The translations under genes were made by a program, and so were the position numbers. The notes below the pieces were generated by a model, which saw only the letters and a program-made list of their open reading frames with translations, was not told where the DNA came from and searched no databases. A stretch of DNA of 64,000 nt from Centroberyx gerrardi (lineage: Eukaryota > Chordata > Actinopteri > Beryciformes > Berycidae), in NCBI RefSeq assembly GCF_048128805.1, contig NC_136011.1, forward strand, positions 177,501-241,500. The letters run 5' to 3'. Shown piece by piece: positions 10,434-20,254 of this stretch (position 1 is its first letter; each line of letters starts with the position of its first letter).

Positions 10434-10783
10434 AAGTCAGAGCAGGAGTCTGTTACACCTTTCATGTGTTTTTTTTTCTTTTCACAACCTGTTCACAAGG
10501 TACCTCCCATATGGAATAAGATATACTGGTTCTAGAATTTTATAAGATTCTTATATTTTCAACATGAAACTCGTATGAAATGTATGTGGTGGTAGAGAAC
10601 ACAAGAATCATAGTCATTTCTTATATCAAATTTGACTTATAAATAACTCGTATAAATACTTATAAACTTATAGACTTATAAATATGCTGTATTTATTTCT
10701 AATAGAATTTTTAGATTTTCCATGGGCCCCCCCTGACTAGGTCTGGGCCCCCCCATTAAAAAAATCCTGGAAACGCCCCTGTA

Positions 10784-11590
10784 CACATGGACTCGCATGC
10801 CTCAGGGATTCTCAAGTAGCCCCACTCTGTTCGCTCTGGCTATTGCTGAGAACCTCTCTGCTGGGAGCCCCCATGTGGCAGCACTCTGTTTCAGTATGTT
10901 CATGTACTCCTCCTATGTTCCTTCTCACACCAAGCTTGTCAAGCTGACACTGTGTCTTTGCTTTGTTTTCTGGCAGAAAACGGTCACAAGGTTTCTAAAG
11001 ACAAACTTCAGCTTGTCTCGCAATCTGTGCGTTATCTTGGCCATATTGTCACTCCAGAGGGTCGTAAATTGGGTCCTGAACGCGTCCAGGATCGCCAAGA
11101 CCGCGCACTAAACAATATATGATGTCTTGTTGGCTACTGTCACCCCTGGATGCGTGATTATGCAGAGATCTCCCAACCACTGTATGACATCACACACGGT
11201 GGAAAACTTTTGGCCATGACTGACTCTCTGACTTGGACCCCTGACGCTGAAAAAGCCTTTACTGACCTCAAACTCGCTCTCTCTAGCTCCCCATGTTTGG
11301 GTATCCCTGACCACAACAAACGTTTCAATCTCTTTGTTTCAGAACGTGATGGCTTCATGTCGGCTGTTCTCACTCAGTCTTGTGGTGACAAACAACGCCC
11401 AATTGGCTACTACTCTAAATGCCTCTCTACAACAGAGAGAGCCATAGTGGCCTGTTTAAGAGCTGTAGCAGCTGCCACTGAACTGCATCACCAGAGATGA
11501 GTGGCCCTCTCTGTCCACGGCAGTCATCCTCTTGTGTTTCAAGCCCGCCGCTTTGCAGTGTCTCTGCTCTCGTCCTCTGGAAAGCTCTGC
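10784..11590 (+). pseudogene. Endogenous-retrovirus-like pol relic (RT thumb to RNase H start)
   Basis: The fragment starts abruptly inside RT (WTRMPQGFSSSPTLFALA). In another frame it has QYVHVLLLCS where retroviral RTs carry YxDD, so both catalytic Asp residues are replaced. It then reads VRYLGHIVTPEGRKLGP (RT thumb). A frame change near 11110 leads to MRDYAEISQPLYDI, LTWTPDAEKAF and RPIGYYSKCL of the connection/RNase H boundary, ending at a stop at 11500 with further decayed text. The motifs resemble class I (gamma/epsilon-like) fish ERVs more than Gypsy. It is a broken old copy flanked by other transposon ends. Confidence 0.75.
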
Positions 11591-12927
11591 AGAACAAAAT
11601 ATTTAATAGCTGTCTTGGTAAGATGGCAGTGGTTCTGGTTTGCTGACTCTTTCGCTGAATCCAAATGTCCGGACTTCACCGCACTTGCAGACTCGCAGAC
11701 TATGCGGGCGCGTTCCTGGGAAGTCTGCAAGTGCTGAGGGCTGTCCAAATCCACAATTCATCCAGTCCACAAGGGGCATCAAGCGGACTTTCTGCAGACT
11801 TACAGAGAGTCCGCTTGGGGTACAGACTTCACCAGACTTCACTGATTTAATTACCCACAATTCATTGCAATATGGACGTGACGTTGTAGTTTTTCCAATT
11901 GCTGAACAAAAAAACAAAAAGAACTTATTATGAATGTGTAAAACAATGACTTTATTAAAACGTTACTTGAATCATGTAGGCCAGAAATAATATTCAACCA
12001 CATCATGACACAGAAATATGTAGCAGTATAGGCTATAGAGGTAATCAAAATGCATTTTATTATTGTAGTCTTTAAGTGATGGTAGCCTATAAAATCTGTG
12101 CAGTGTAATGCCAAATATCCAGGCTATGAAAAATGGCCGAAAAACCACAAAAGAAGGTCTTCCAATGTAAGAAATACCCAATTTATTTAGCCATAGTCTG
12201 GTCCTTATTTACAAACATTTCTGTATTTGAATGTGTGTAGCCTATATGTTGTATAGAAATGTATGAGTATCATTTTGTTCACTCACAAAACAAGCCTTTA
12301 AATGGGATTCATATCTTTTCATCTGCAGGGACAGATGAGCAGACACTAAGATTCATCAACTTGCGTGAGGAATATGACCACCTTTTCACAGGTGTGAGGC
12401 ATTCTTCAGCTGAGGGCTTTATGTGAGTATGGTAATGATGAATTATGCTACAAGGGAAAAGAAATACCAAAATGACTAGCTGATATGAAGTTTTAAAATA
12501 GCTGTAATGATAATAATAATAATAATAATAATGATAATAATAATAATAATAACAACAATCAACATCATCGTCATCTGTGAGACCTCAACAACCGTTTTGG
12601 GCTAACACAAAAGTAATCATAGTAACTTTTCACAACCACTGCCAAACTCACCTGTCTTTCTTGCAGAGCAACCGCCTGAATGATTGGGTCAGGTAAAACA
12701 ACCCTTGGCCTTTGGTATCGTGTAAGGATTAGAACCATTACATACGCAAGTGCTGCAGCGATCACCATGTACATGATTGTAGTTGTCGCTAGACTGTTGC
12801 TTCGAACGTTTCCACAGCAACGAGTGAAGCAGACTTGAGGCCTGTCTATCAGCGGCTTATATAGCCTTGCAGTCTCGCGCCCTCACAGACTTGACGTGAT
12901 GACGTTGTTGGGCCAGGCCATGTGGTC
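11591..12927. other. Possible PIF/Harbinger-like remnant with Myb-type exon
   Basis: On the plus strand, 12328-12422 reads GTDEQTLRFINLREEYDHLF and then TGVRHSSAEGF, which resembles the Myb/SANT-like trihelix of Harbinger accessory proteins, with an acceptor before it (CATCTGCAG) and a donor-like GTGAGT after it. On the minus strand, 12571-12774 encodes a 67-aa piece (MYMVIAAALAYV...) that could be a transposase N-terminal exon. Opposed Myb and transposase genes are the Harbinger arrangement. The terminal repeats and the DDE core were not found. Confidence 0.3.
12508..12553. repeat. (ATA/TAA)n microsatellite
   Basis: An interrupted run of about fourteen AAT-type units. Confidence 0.9.
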
Positions 12928-14034
12928 AAACAAAGGAAAGGCCTACATGTAAGATTGAAAGCCTAAAACACCGGCCTAGCAAGGGAATCAGAAACCTGAA
13001 CTCTAGCCCACGCGCTGGGCTGGGACCTTAAACAAAGGAAAGCAGCACCAAAATTCCAACAGGCCCTGAAGTTCACACCTAGGTGCGAACTGGCTGAAAC
13101 CCAACCTCTGGTCTCTCATTGGACGAGACTCGGGAGAACCCCGGGATGTCCCCATGACGTCACCAAGAGTATAAATTCCAGAGATACCTTTCCTCATCGC
13201 CCCTTACTGCGACCCCGTTGCTGAACAAGGTGGTACCTGAAACGTTCGAACTATTCTTTTGTTTAGCCGAGGCGCAGTCTTCAACTCGCGGGACGAGACC
13301 AGACTGTTTAGTGTTAGCCATAACACTGTTGGATCCAGAAGGATTAGATTAGCTGTTTGTGCATCCGGCATTCTAACTCCTTACACGCACTGCCGTGTGT
13401 AGCAGACCTGCAGAAGTGGATTGGAAGAGAATACAGCTAAGGACACTCCTTCCCTCCAAGAAGACAACGTAAGGATACACTTCTTCCACCAAGTCGACTC
13501 CTGGCTGACATCTTCGCTGCCTACGAGGAAAGCCAGCTGGCCGTTGTTCCATGCACGAAGAGATAACGGTCCCGCAGATATCCTGGGAAACCCCCTGGAA
13601 TCGATAAGACGGACTCAAACACACACCAATCACTCGAGAGTGAATCCCAAGTAAGAGGCTTTGGTTCTGGGCAGAGACTAGAATAGGTGTGTTAATTAAG
13701 CTTACTGATCAGAAGCTGTATTTGTGCGTATTGGGAAGCGCATCGGACCGCCGCGTCCATATTATGCTGTATGAATAATACCTCAATCATTATGCTTGCT
13801 GCTTAATTTGATTGTGTTAATGTGAAGCTGATTTGTGTTCAATTGCATGCCGCTGAGCTTGCATCCATGTTAGTAGCCACCGTATAAAGCCAATGTACTG
13901 CCTTTTACCAATTCAAAGACCAGTAACCCGGCGTACTATTTCCAAGTCGTACCCCGAGTTCCTGTGTGGTAAAAGGCTATTGTTGTGTCTCGAGACAGCG
14001 AGTAGAACCTCTAGGTTTACCCTGAGTGTTTCCC

Positions 14035-14038
<4 letters not shown>

Positions 14039-14073
<35 letters not shown>

Positions 14074-14078
14074 TACTA

Positions 14079-14117
<39 letters not shown>
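14039..14117. repeat. (CT)n(CA)n compound microsatellite
   Basis: A TC/CT run of about 15 units is followed after a short spacer by about 16 CA units. Confidence 0.95.
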
Positions 14118-14120
<3 letters not shown>

Positions 14121-14291
14121 ACATCTCATTACACATTCATTGCTACTTTAGAATTAGATGGTGTTGGTTTAGCTGCCTAACTCCAACTCCATCTTGGTTC
14201 CAAAACCCCCCTTTGTTCAAACTGCGCGGTCACAGCCGCCATCTTGAACTCTCGCGAGACCTCCCACTCACGTGGTCACGTCCGCCATCTT

Positions 14292-14362
<71 letters not shown>

Positions 14363-14376
14363 TACACACACACACG
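14292..14376. repeat. (CT)n(CA)n compound microsatellite, second array
   Basis: An uninterrupted CT run (about 24 units) passes directly into CA units. The preceding text (CCGCCATCTTG) also occurs in similar form before the first array, suggesting an internal duplication. Confidence 0.95.
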
Positions 14377-14820
14377 CACGCATCCATACGTGCCATATGC
14401 TGTTTGTGCCTTTATGCTTGTTAGTTAGACTGATAGTTATAGTTGTATAATAAGTTGTTGATTAACTGCAGTGTTATTGATTATTGATTGATATTGCTAA
14501 AGTTAAATAAACTCCATTATACTTTTAAAGAGAAGTTGTCTGTGATTCCTTGTGCATATGTGTTGCAATAACTGCTGGTTGTGAGGGCCTGTGTACGAAT
14601 TCACCCTTCACTGTTCACTCATAAATGTACAGTGGTACTCAACCACTGTCATTTGGGGGTGAACAGCCATTCTGAGACTGTATTGAAGGTTCGGTTATTG
14701 GTCCCTGATTCCAGGGTGGTGCCCCGTTTATATTGACTCCCGTCAATAATTTTATGAATATTAATAATTTCACAATTATTAATTATTAATTGCTAATAAC
14801 CAAACCTGCCCCTATCAAAG

Positions 14821-15781
14821 CCCAACAACGTTGAACACGTCACGGTACGTACGACTGATGTCCGCGAGGGCTCAGTCCACAAGTCCGGAGGGTGGACATT
14901 TGGATTCAGCCTTTGTTGTACATACCTCTGTGCCCCAAGGGGTGAGCGCTGCTGTACCTTGCCAGGCAAGGCAGCTGAGCAAGGGGTAGGAGGGCTGTGG
15001 TGTGGTGGTAGGAGGTGGAACTGGACAAAGGCACAGGAAAAACTCCTTGCAGGACTCAAACACATTTAGTCCCTCTGAGTAATAGTGAGATAAAAGGTGA
15101 CAAATCAACATAAGGTCAAATAAAATTGCCTGAATTGTGATTTGAGTGCATGTTTCATGAAAAAGGGGAAACATATATACATATCAGAGAAAATGTGTGT
15201 CTTGACAATAACAGCCTAGGCCCGCTTACTAGAGTCACCATGTCTATTACCAATGTATTCACGAGCAGTTGTGGGGAGGTGGGCGTACTTGTTGGTGGTG
15301 GTCGTGGGGGTGGGTTTGTTTGGGAGACAGTCAACCCATGTGTGACCGAAAACTGACAAACACAGAGAATTTGCAATACATGACATCTGTATTACAGACA
15401 TCTGTAATACAGATGTCATGTCACCGAGGACACAACGTTAGCGGTTTCCCCTCCAGTAAGGAGACCCTGGCTAAAACAGCAAGGCCCTAAAATAACTTAT
15501 GCCACCAACTCTTGACAATGTTAAGGTGATGCAACATAGTAATATTACGTTAAGTTTGGTGATATCAGGGAAAAGACAAATAACATTACAGTGAGCTTGT
15601 TACCTAACTACCGCTATGTTTGCTACTACGCACATGCAGTAATGCAGTCCGAATACAGGGCTTCATGATAACAAAAATATACAAAGAAGATGCTGTTCCG
15701 CTGTTGAGGTCACGTGTGTATGATTTTGTGAGATTCAACCAACTCAACAGAAATATTGCAGGCATTGGCCGACATGTATGG
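14821..15781. other. No recognised gene; contains a short palindrome
   Basis: A 64-codon ORF at 15620-15814 (ending RVYDFVRFNQLNRNIAGIGRHVW before the transposon end) is not low complexity, but I do not recognise it. Its last codons lie inside the compound transposon at 15782. It may be an exon or relic interrupted by that insertion. Nothing else is supported. Confidence 0.35.
15378..15421. repeat. Perfect inverted repeat (18-bp arms, 8-bp loop)
   Basis: The arms 15378-15395 and 15404-15421 are exact reverse complements (core GACATCTGTATTAC), and the loop AGACATCT repeats part of the arm. Confidence 0.85.
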
Positions 15782-16407
15782 AGGACCGTAACTGCCAAAA
15801 TCAAAAATAAATAAATAAATGACTCAATAAATAAATAAATATGCCATTAAATGCACCCAAAATAATATTAAAAATAAATGTAGGCATTAATTAATTGATA
15901 AAATGTATTAATTCCCCTATTTATTTATATTTCTGTTTTAATTTGCTTCTGTATTTATTTACCTTTGTATTAATTCCCCTATTATTTATATTTCTGTTTT
16001 AATTTGCTTCTGAATTTATTTACCTTTGTATTAATTCCCCTATTTATTTATATTTCTGTTTTAATTTGCTTCTGTATTTATTTACCTTTGTATTAATTCC
16101 CCTATTTATTTACTTTCCCATTTAATTTTCCATTTTATTTATTAATTCTTTTCATTTTATTTATTTCTGTATTTATGTCTGTATTATTTTCCCTTTGCAT
16201 TTTCCCCCTATTTATTTCCCCAAACTTATTTATTTCTGTGTTTTCTTTTTACATTTACATTTCTTTATGCGTTTCTGCTTCATTATGCAAATAAGGGGGC
16301 TGTGTGTCATGGGGTCAACTTTTCGCCTATTGGTTGATCGACATCAGAGTGCCTAGATCGACTATACATGCCTTGCTCCCACACCGGTGGCCAGCAGGTG
16401 GCCAGGC
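15782..16407 (+). repeat. Left outer inverted arm with about 62-bp minisatellite
   Basis: The arm contains about 3.5 units of a 62-63-bp repeat (ATTAATTCCCCTATTTATTT, TTTGCTTCTGTATTTATTTA) near 15907-16130. The inner end carries ATTATGCAAATAAGGGGGCT and GACTATACATGCCTTGCTCC. It is 626 bp long, about one minisatellite unit longer than the right arm. Confidence 0.85.
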
Positions 16408-17606
16408 TAGGAAGGAAAAGTGTTAACCAACATGGCAGCTCCTTGTAGAAGAAAACTCTGTGACTGTGTGTAAAACTGTACATTTTTTAGGCGGAATCTG
16501 CGGAAGTTTTACAGACACGGTTACAGCAGGATGTCTCTGAACGGTAGGTTGAAATTTCAGTGTGTTGTTCGTACTTTCTCACCTTGCGTGTGTATGTGGT
16601 TGCGTTGGCTATGTGGTATTTCAAATTTGTATCCCATAAAAACGATATCTAACGTTACTTGCCGGAGTGTCTCGCACGGTAACTGTACCGTATGGTTTGT
16701 TTGATTCATTTTTAGCCTGACATTCACCGGTGCCGGTGGTTTGAGGCTGTCTAGTCAACACAGTAGGTGTCGGTAGCTTTTCGCTGGCTAACGTTACTTG
16801 GATAGCTGCTGTAATGTTATTCCATGAAGTGTCTTACAATTGCCGTTGTACTGGCTAGCGATAGGAAACAAATCCACACCAGACATTATGTAGTTATTAC
16901 GTTCAAATACATCAAATTGATGTGTGATGTGTGCAAAAGAAGAACTCCTCTTCAGGGGATACAAATATAGTCACGACACCGGCAAACATATGGTTATGTC
17001 CCATGCTGTCTACCATTTGGACATATGACTGTCGTAATTTATGCCAGTGTTATTCAGCTATAACGCTAGCTCAACAGTTTTAGAACTATAGCTGAAATAT
17101 TCAAAAATTGCATCTCATGGAGGCCTGCTGGTCATTCCCCCTGTACATAACATCTTACCTCTTTTAGAGTTGACACCTTTGTTTGTCCTGTACATTAGTT
17201 TGTACAGTACTCACATCTACTCTAAATTGTCTGTGCTAAATAATGTATAACATATAATATAGATAAATGTAATTATCAGTGTAATGTTCCTATAAAGCCT
17301 GCAAAATTCAATAACAGTTACCCTTTCTCATTCCCTAGGTTACCAGAAGAATGAATCAGCTTCAGGATCCACCTACATGCATGTTGATCATCCTGGTCTG
17401 CAGCCTGTATGTTTGAATGTGTTCTCACTACAGAATGCAATGGACATTTATAAAGCAGACTATGGGCCCTTACAGCTTAGAGGTATAGAGCAGTAAGTTT
17501 CTTTTATGCATTCTGTGCATGAATTGATTTGAACGTGACTTTGGATAATACTTTACATGACAATAAATTTGAGTAAAATAACTGTGTTGTTATACTTTAT
17601 TACACA

Positions 17607-17980
17607 TGCCGTCAAAACGTGTCCGCTAACGTAGCATGAGAATGAGAAATGGATACGGTAGTTTATGGTATTTCAGTCCGATTAGCATCGGGTAACGTTA
17701 GCGATTTAGCTCCAGTCCCAATGAGAAAGTGAAAGTTTGATGCAGGCCTGTGAATACGAGGAAGCCTGTTGGCCACAACGACAACAGTTAGCAATCGTCT
17801 AGTTAACCAGGTCCCGAAAGGACAAACCTACTATGATTGAGGTTAGGGGTTAAGTACCGTTAGCGGCATGCTAATCTAGCGTTAGCGTTAGCTAAGGTTA
17901 GCTCCTCTGGCTCACTTTGCAGACACATCTTACTAGACAGCCGCACCTGTAACGTGGCAAAACTCGAACAGTACTTTGTT
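17607..17980 (+). repeat. Inner inverted arm, left (374 bp)
   Basis: It begins TGCCGTCAAAACGTGTCCGC and ends GAACAGTACTTTGTT, and is matched in reverse complement by 19372-19745 with only a few mismatches and equal length. It interrupts the region between exons 2 and 3 of the P2X7-like gene. Similar text TTGTTATACTTTAT flanks it on both sides (17587 and 17978), suggesting an insertion or local duplication. Confidence 0.9.
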
Positions 17981-17990
17981 GTTATACTTT

Positions 17991-18087
17991 ATCCCACACA
18001 CTGTCTACACTTCCATGGTGCTTTATTACATTTCAGTCATTGAAATGTAATAAAGCACCATATAAGTGTAGACACTGTGTGTGGGAT
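17991..18087. repeat. 97-bp hairpin next to the inner left arm
   Basis: Arms of about 45 bp (ATCCCACACACTGTCTACAC ... GTGTAGACACTGTGTGTGGG) enclose a 5-base loop, with few mismatches. Size and pairing resemble a MITE-derived hairpin. A small-RNA precursor is possible but unproven. Confidence 0.75.
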
Positions 18088-18539
18088 TATATACGTTTTT
18101 CCCTTTACACACCCATGTAAATTAAATGTGAAACTAATAAGTAACCACAACACTGACTGTTCATACAGAATACAATTATTTTATTTTAGAAAAGGCATAA
18201 AAAAGGCACATGTAGAAACATAACACTGCTGCAGGACCATAATGGGGTGCTATTATGTTACAAAATCTACATCTGTGAGTTTACACAGGGGAGTGTTCCA
18301 CTGTAGCAGTTACTGCAGTGTAGTAAAGTAGTGCAGTATCAATCACCAAAATGATTTATAATTTGATGTTTTTAGTTATCTGTTATGTATTCGTGGAAAA
18401 CACCCAACTACAACCTGACCTCATGCCAGATAACCAAAACAACAAAAGAAGAGACTAAGTATTCAAATGAAATATATTGACAGTATGTGTACCCTCCTCT
18501 CAGTGTCTAGCCTACAGATCCTTTGTCAGCTAGTGCTGG

Positions 18540-18812
18540 GCTTTCTAGGTCGCAGGGTCAGAGTAGTGATACCAGTGTGTGTGGTGCTGTGCATATGCTG
18601 TGAGTTCCCTGATGCTGCCAGCTACGTCGGGTTCAGACTGCCTCTTGATTGAACCAAGACAAGTGGCTGCAATGATGTCCTCCTTGGCTGGCCTGTCAGA
18701 CTGGGCGCACAGGTCTTCTGGGATGGGGATCTTCAAAACCTGTCTCACATAAGATGCAGGGTCCTGGAAGACGTGATCAAAGATGAGGTCCATCAACTCA
18801 TCGACGTAATCT
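18540..18812 (-). pseudogene. Unrecognised terminal exon antisense to the P2X7-like exon
   Basis: A good acceptor (CTGTTACTCCACAG, minus strand) precedes an open frame that reads YVDELMDLIFDHVFQDPASY and then VLKIPIPEDLCAQSDRPAKE, closing at a stop inside the P2X7-like exon. It has normal amino-acid composition and could be the last exon of the minus-strand gene. I do not recognise the domain. Its 3' half is strictly antisense to the plus-strand exon 18504-18652, so part of the frame may be a shadow. Confidence 0.35.
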
Positions 18813-19371
18813 GTGGAGTAACAGAAACACAGAAGTCATCAGTTGTTCCATTACAAAAGAATATACATTGGCAAGTAGCAAAATGTGCAATTCTGATTCA
18901 TAAATTATTTTATACTATAGTTTATACTTTGTTATAACATTTGTATATTTATTTAATGACTGTCTGAGATGTGCTGGCCTCATAGCAGGGAATAGCAATG
19001 TTTAATGCAACCAATTATCTCAAATATTTTTTAGGATATTGCATCATGAGTAATACCTACGCCTTACAATATACTGCAATCCAGTAACATTACCACAAAC
19101 TACAGCCTCAATAATTAGTATGTAGTTGATTCTAAACACAGTCTCAAGAAAAATAGGACATTACAACCTCGAGAAAGGTAGCGTTTATTGTAGTCTCGTT
19201 GTTCACGTTTTCTAGTTATTTTTTGCCACAACCCCAGCTGATTACAAGACTAGAGTTACCAGACTAGGTGCAAAGACAGAACATGAAATATTACATCTCA
19301 TTAGCCAGTAACTCCCTTCCATTCATTTGGCGTTAGAAGTGAAATGTTTGCGGTGACCAGAGTCCCTGATA

Positions 19372-19745
19372 AACAAAGTACTGTTCGAGTTTTGCCACGT
19401 TACAGGTGCGGCTGTCTAGTAAGATGTGTCCGCAAAGTGAGCCAGAGGAGCTAACCTTAGCTAACGCTAACGCTAGATTAGCATGCCGCTAACGGTACTT
19501 AACCCCTAACCTCAATCATAGTAGGTTTGTCCTTTCGGGACCTGGTTAACTAAACGATTGCTAACTGTTGTCGTTGTGGCCAACAGGCTTCCTCGTATTC
19601 ACAGGCCTGCATCAAACTTTCACTTTCTCATTGGGACTGGAGCTAAATCGCTAACGTTACCCGATGCTAATCGGACTGAAATACCATAAACTACCGTATC
19701 CATTTCTCATTCTCATGCTACGTTAGCGGACACGTTTTGACGGCA
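19372..19745 (-). repeat. Inner inverted arm, right (374 bp)
   Basis: This is the reverse complement of 17607-17980, including TTAGCTAACGCTAACGCTAG and CCTTTCGGGACCTGGTTAAC. Differences seen by eye are single bases, so the pair is young or kept similar by conversion. Confidence 0.9.
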
Positions 19746-19859
19746 CACAGATTTCAGTGTAACACCACTTGCTATAATTTTAAATTCTTACAGACAAATA
19801 CATAAAATCCTGTAACTTACCGCAACAGCAACCCACCCCGAGACCTCACATGCACACTC

Positions 19860-20240
19860 ACCTTATGCCATACTCTGCCATCCGACGGTGAATTGTTCTT
19901 TCACCAACCCCAAAAAGCCTTGCAATGTCACCGATAGACAAACCCGCAAGTAAAAAACTTTCCAGGGCTTCCGCAGGCAGCATATGAGGAGGGCGCCCAA
20001 CTGTCCCAGCATTATTTGTGTGGTAACTTAAACGGACATGTTCAGGCGATGAGCCACTTCCTCCAAATTATTGAAAACAAAAGGGTCAACCTCTGTGTCC
20101 GTGTATGCCGCTAATTGAAACACACTGTCAATCAGAGCGTCCACACGAAAAAGTAAATAGTCCTGACTGACAGTATTATTTTCAGCTAGATTAGCTAAGC
20201 GCCTCAGTTCTCTAGCGATCTCCTGACTGGAGGTAGCCAT
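19860..20240 (-). pseudogene. Helix-turn-helix, integrase-associated N-terminal exon(s)
   Basis: From the ATG at 20240 the frame gives MATSSQEIARELRRLANLAE and a helical Leu-rich stretch to a stop near 20028. A second frame of the same strand gives SPEHVRLSYHTNNAGTVGRP and then LSIGDIARLFGVGERTIHRR, MAEYGIR, and a GTGAGT donor near 19863. The second part is a clear helix-turn-helix of the kind found before the integrase-like DDE core in some teleost DNA transposons. The two frames need a frameshift or a small intron to join. No DDE core is present, so the element is probably non-autonomous. Confidence 0.6.
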
Positions 20241-20254
20241 TTCTGCAGTGAGTG

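Larger units (their letters stand above)
12940..14820 (+). repeat. LTR-like retroelement region
   Basis: A TATA box (GAGTATAAATTCC near 13168) follows a GC-rich upstream stretch. An AATAAA signal lies near 14504 (GTTAAATAAACTCC), followed by a GT-rich stretch. This order is that of a large U3-R-U5. No gag or pol ORF occurs between. Exact ends and a target duplication were not identified, so a solo LTR is an inference. The short ORFs inside are not supported as genes. Confidence 0.4.
16531..18652 (+). pseudogene. P2X7 C-terminal (ballast) domain-like gene carried by the transposon
   Basis: Three exons can be traced. Exon 1 (16531-16543) gives MSLN plus one base before GTAGGT. Exon 2 (17339-17492) follows TTCCCTAG and reads HVDHPGLQPVCLNVFSLQNA and then YKADYGPLQLRGIE before GTAAGT. 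Exon 3 (about 18504-18652) ends with GFLGRRVRVVIPVCVV, EFPDA and YVGFRLPLD followed by TGA. This follows the C-terminal cytosolic domain of vertebrate P2X7, where AYR, IPSCC and EFP..GQY.GF are hallmarks. At 18510-18540 the expected AYRSFV and GFLG frames differ by one base and the intervening frame has TAG, so the copy appears broken. No channel portion is present. Many teleost loci have this domain alone. Confidence 0.6.

Noticed and set aside
13893..14450. ORFs rich in Ser-Leu and Thr-His
   Set aside because: Pure translations of CT and CA microsatellites.
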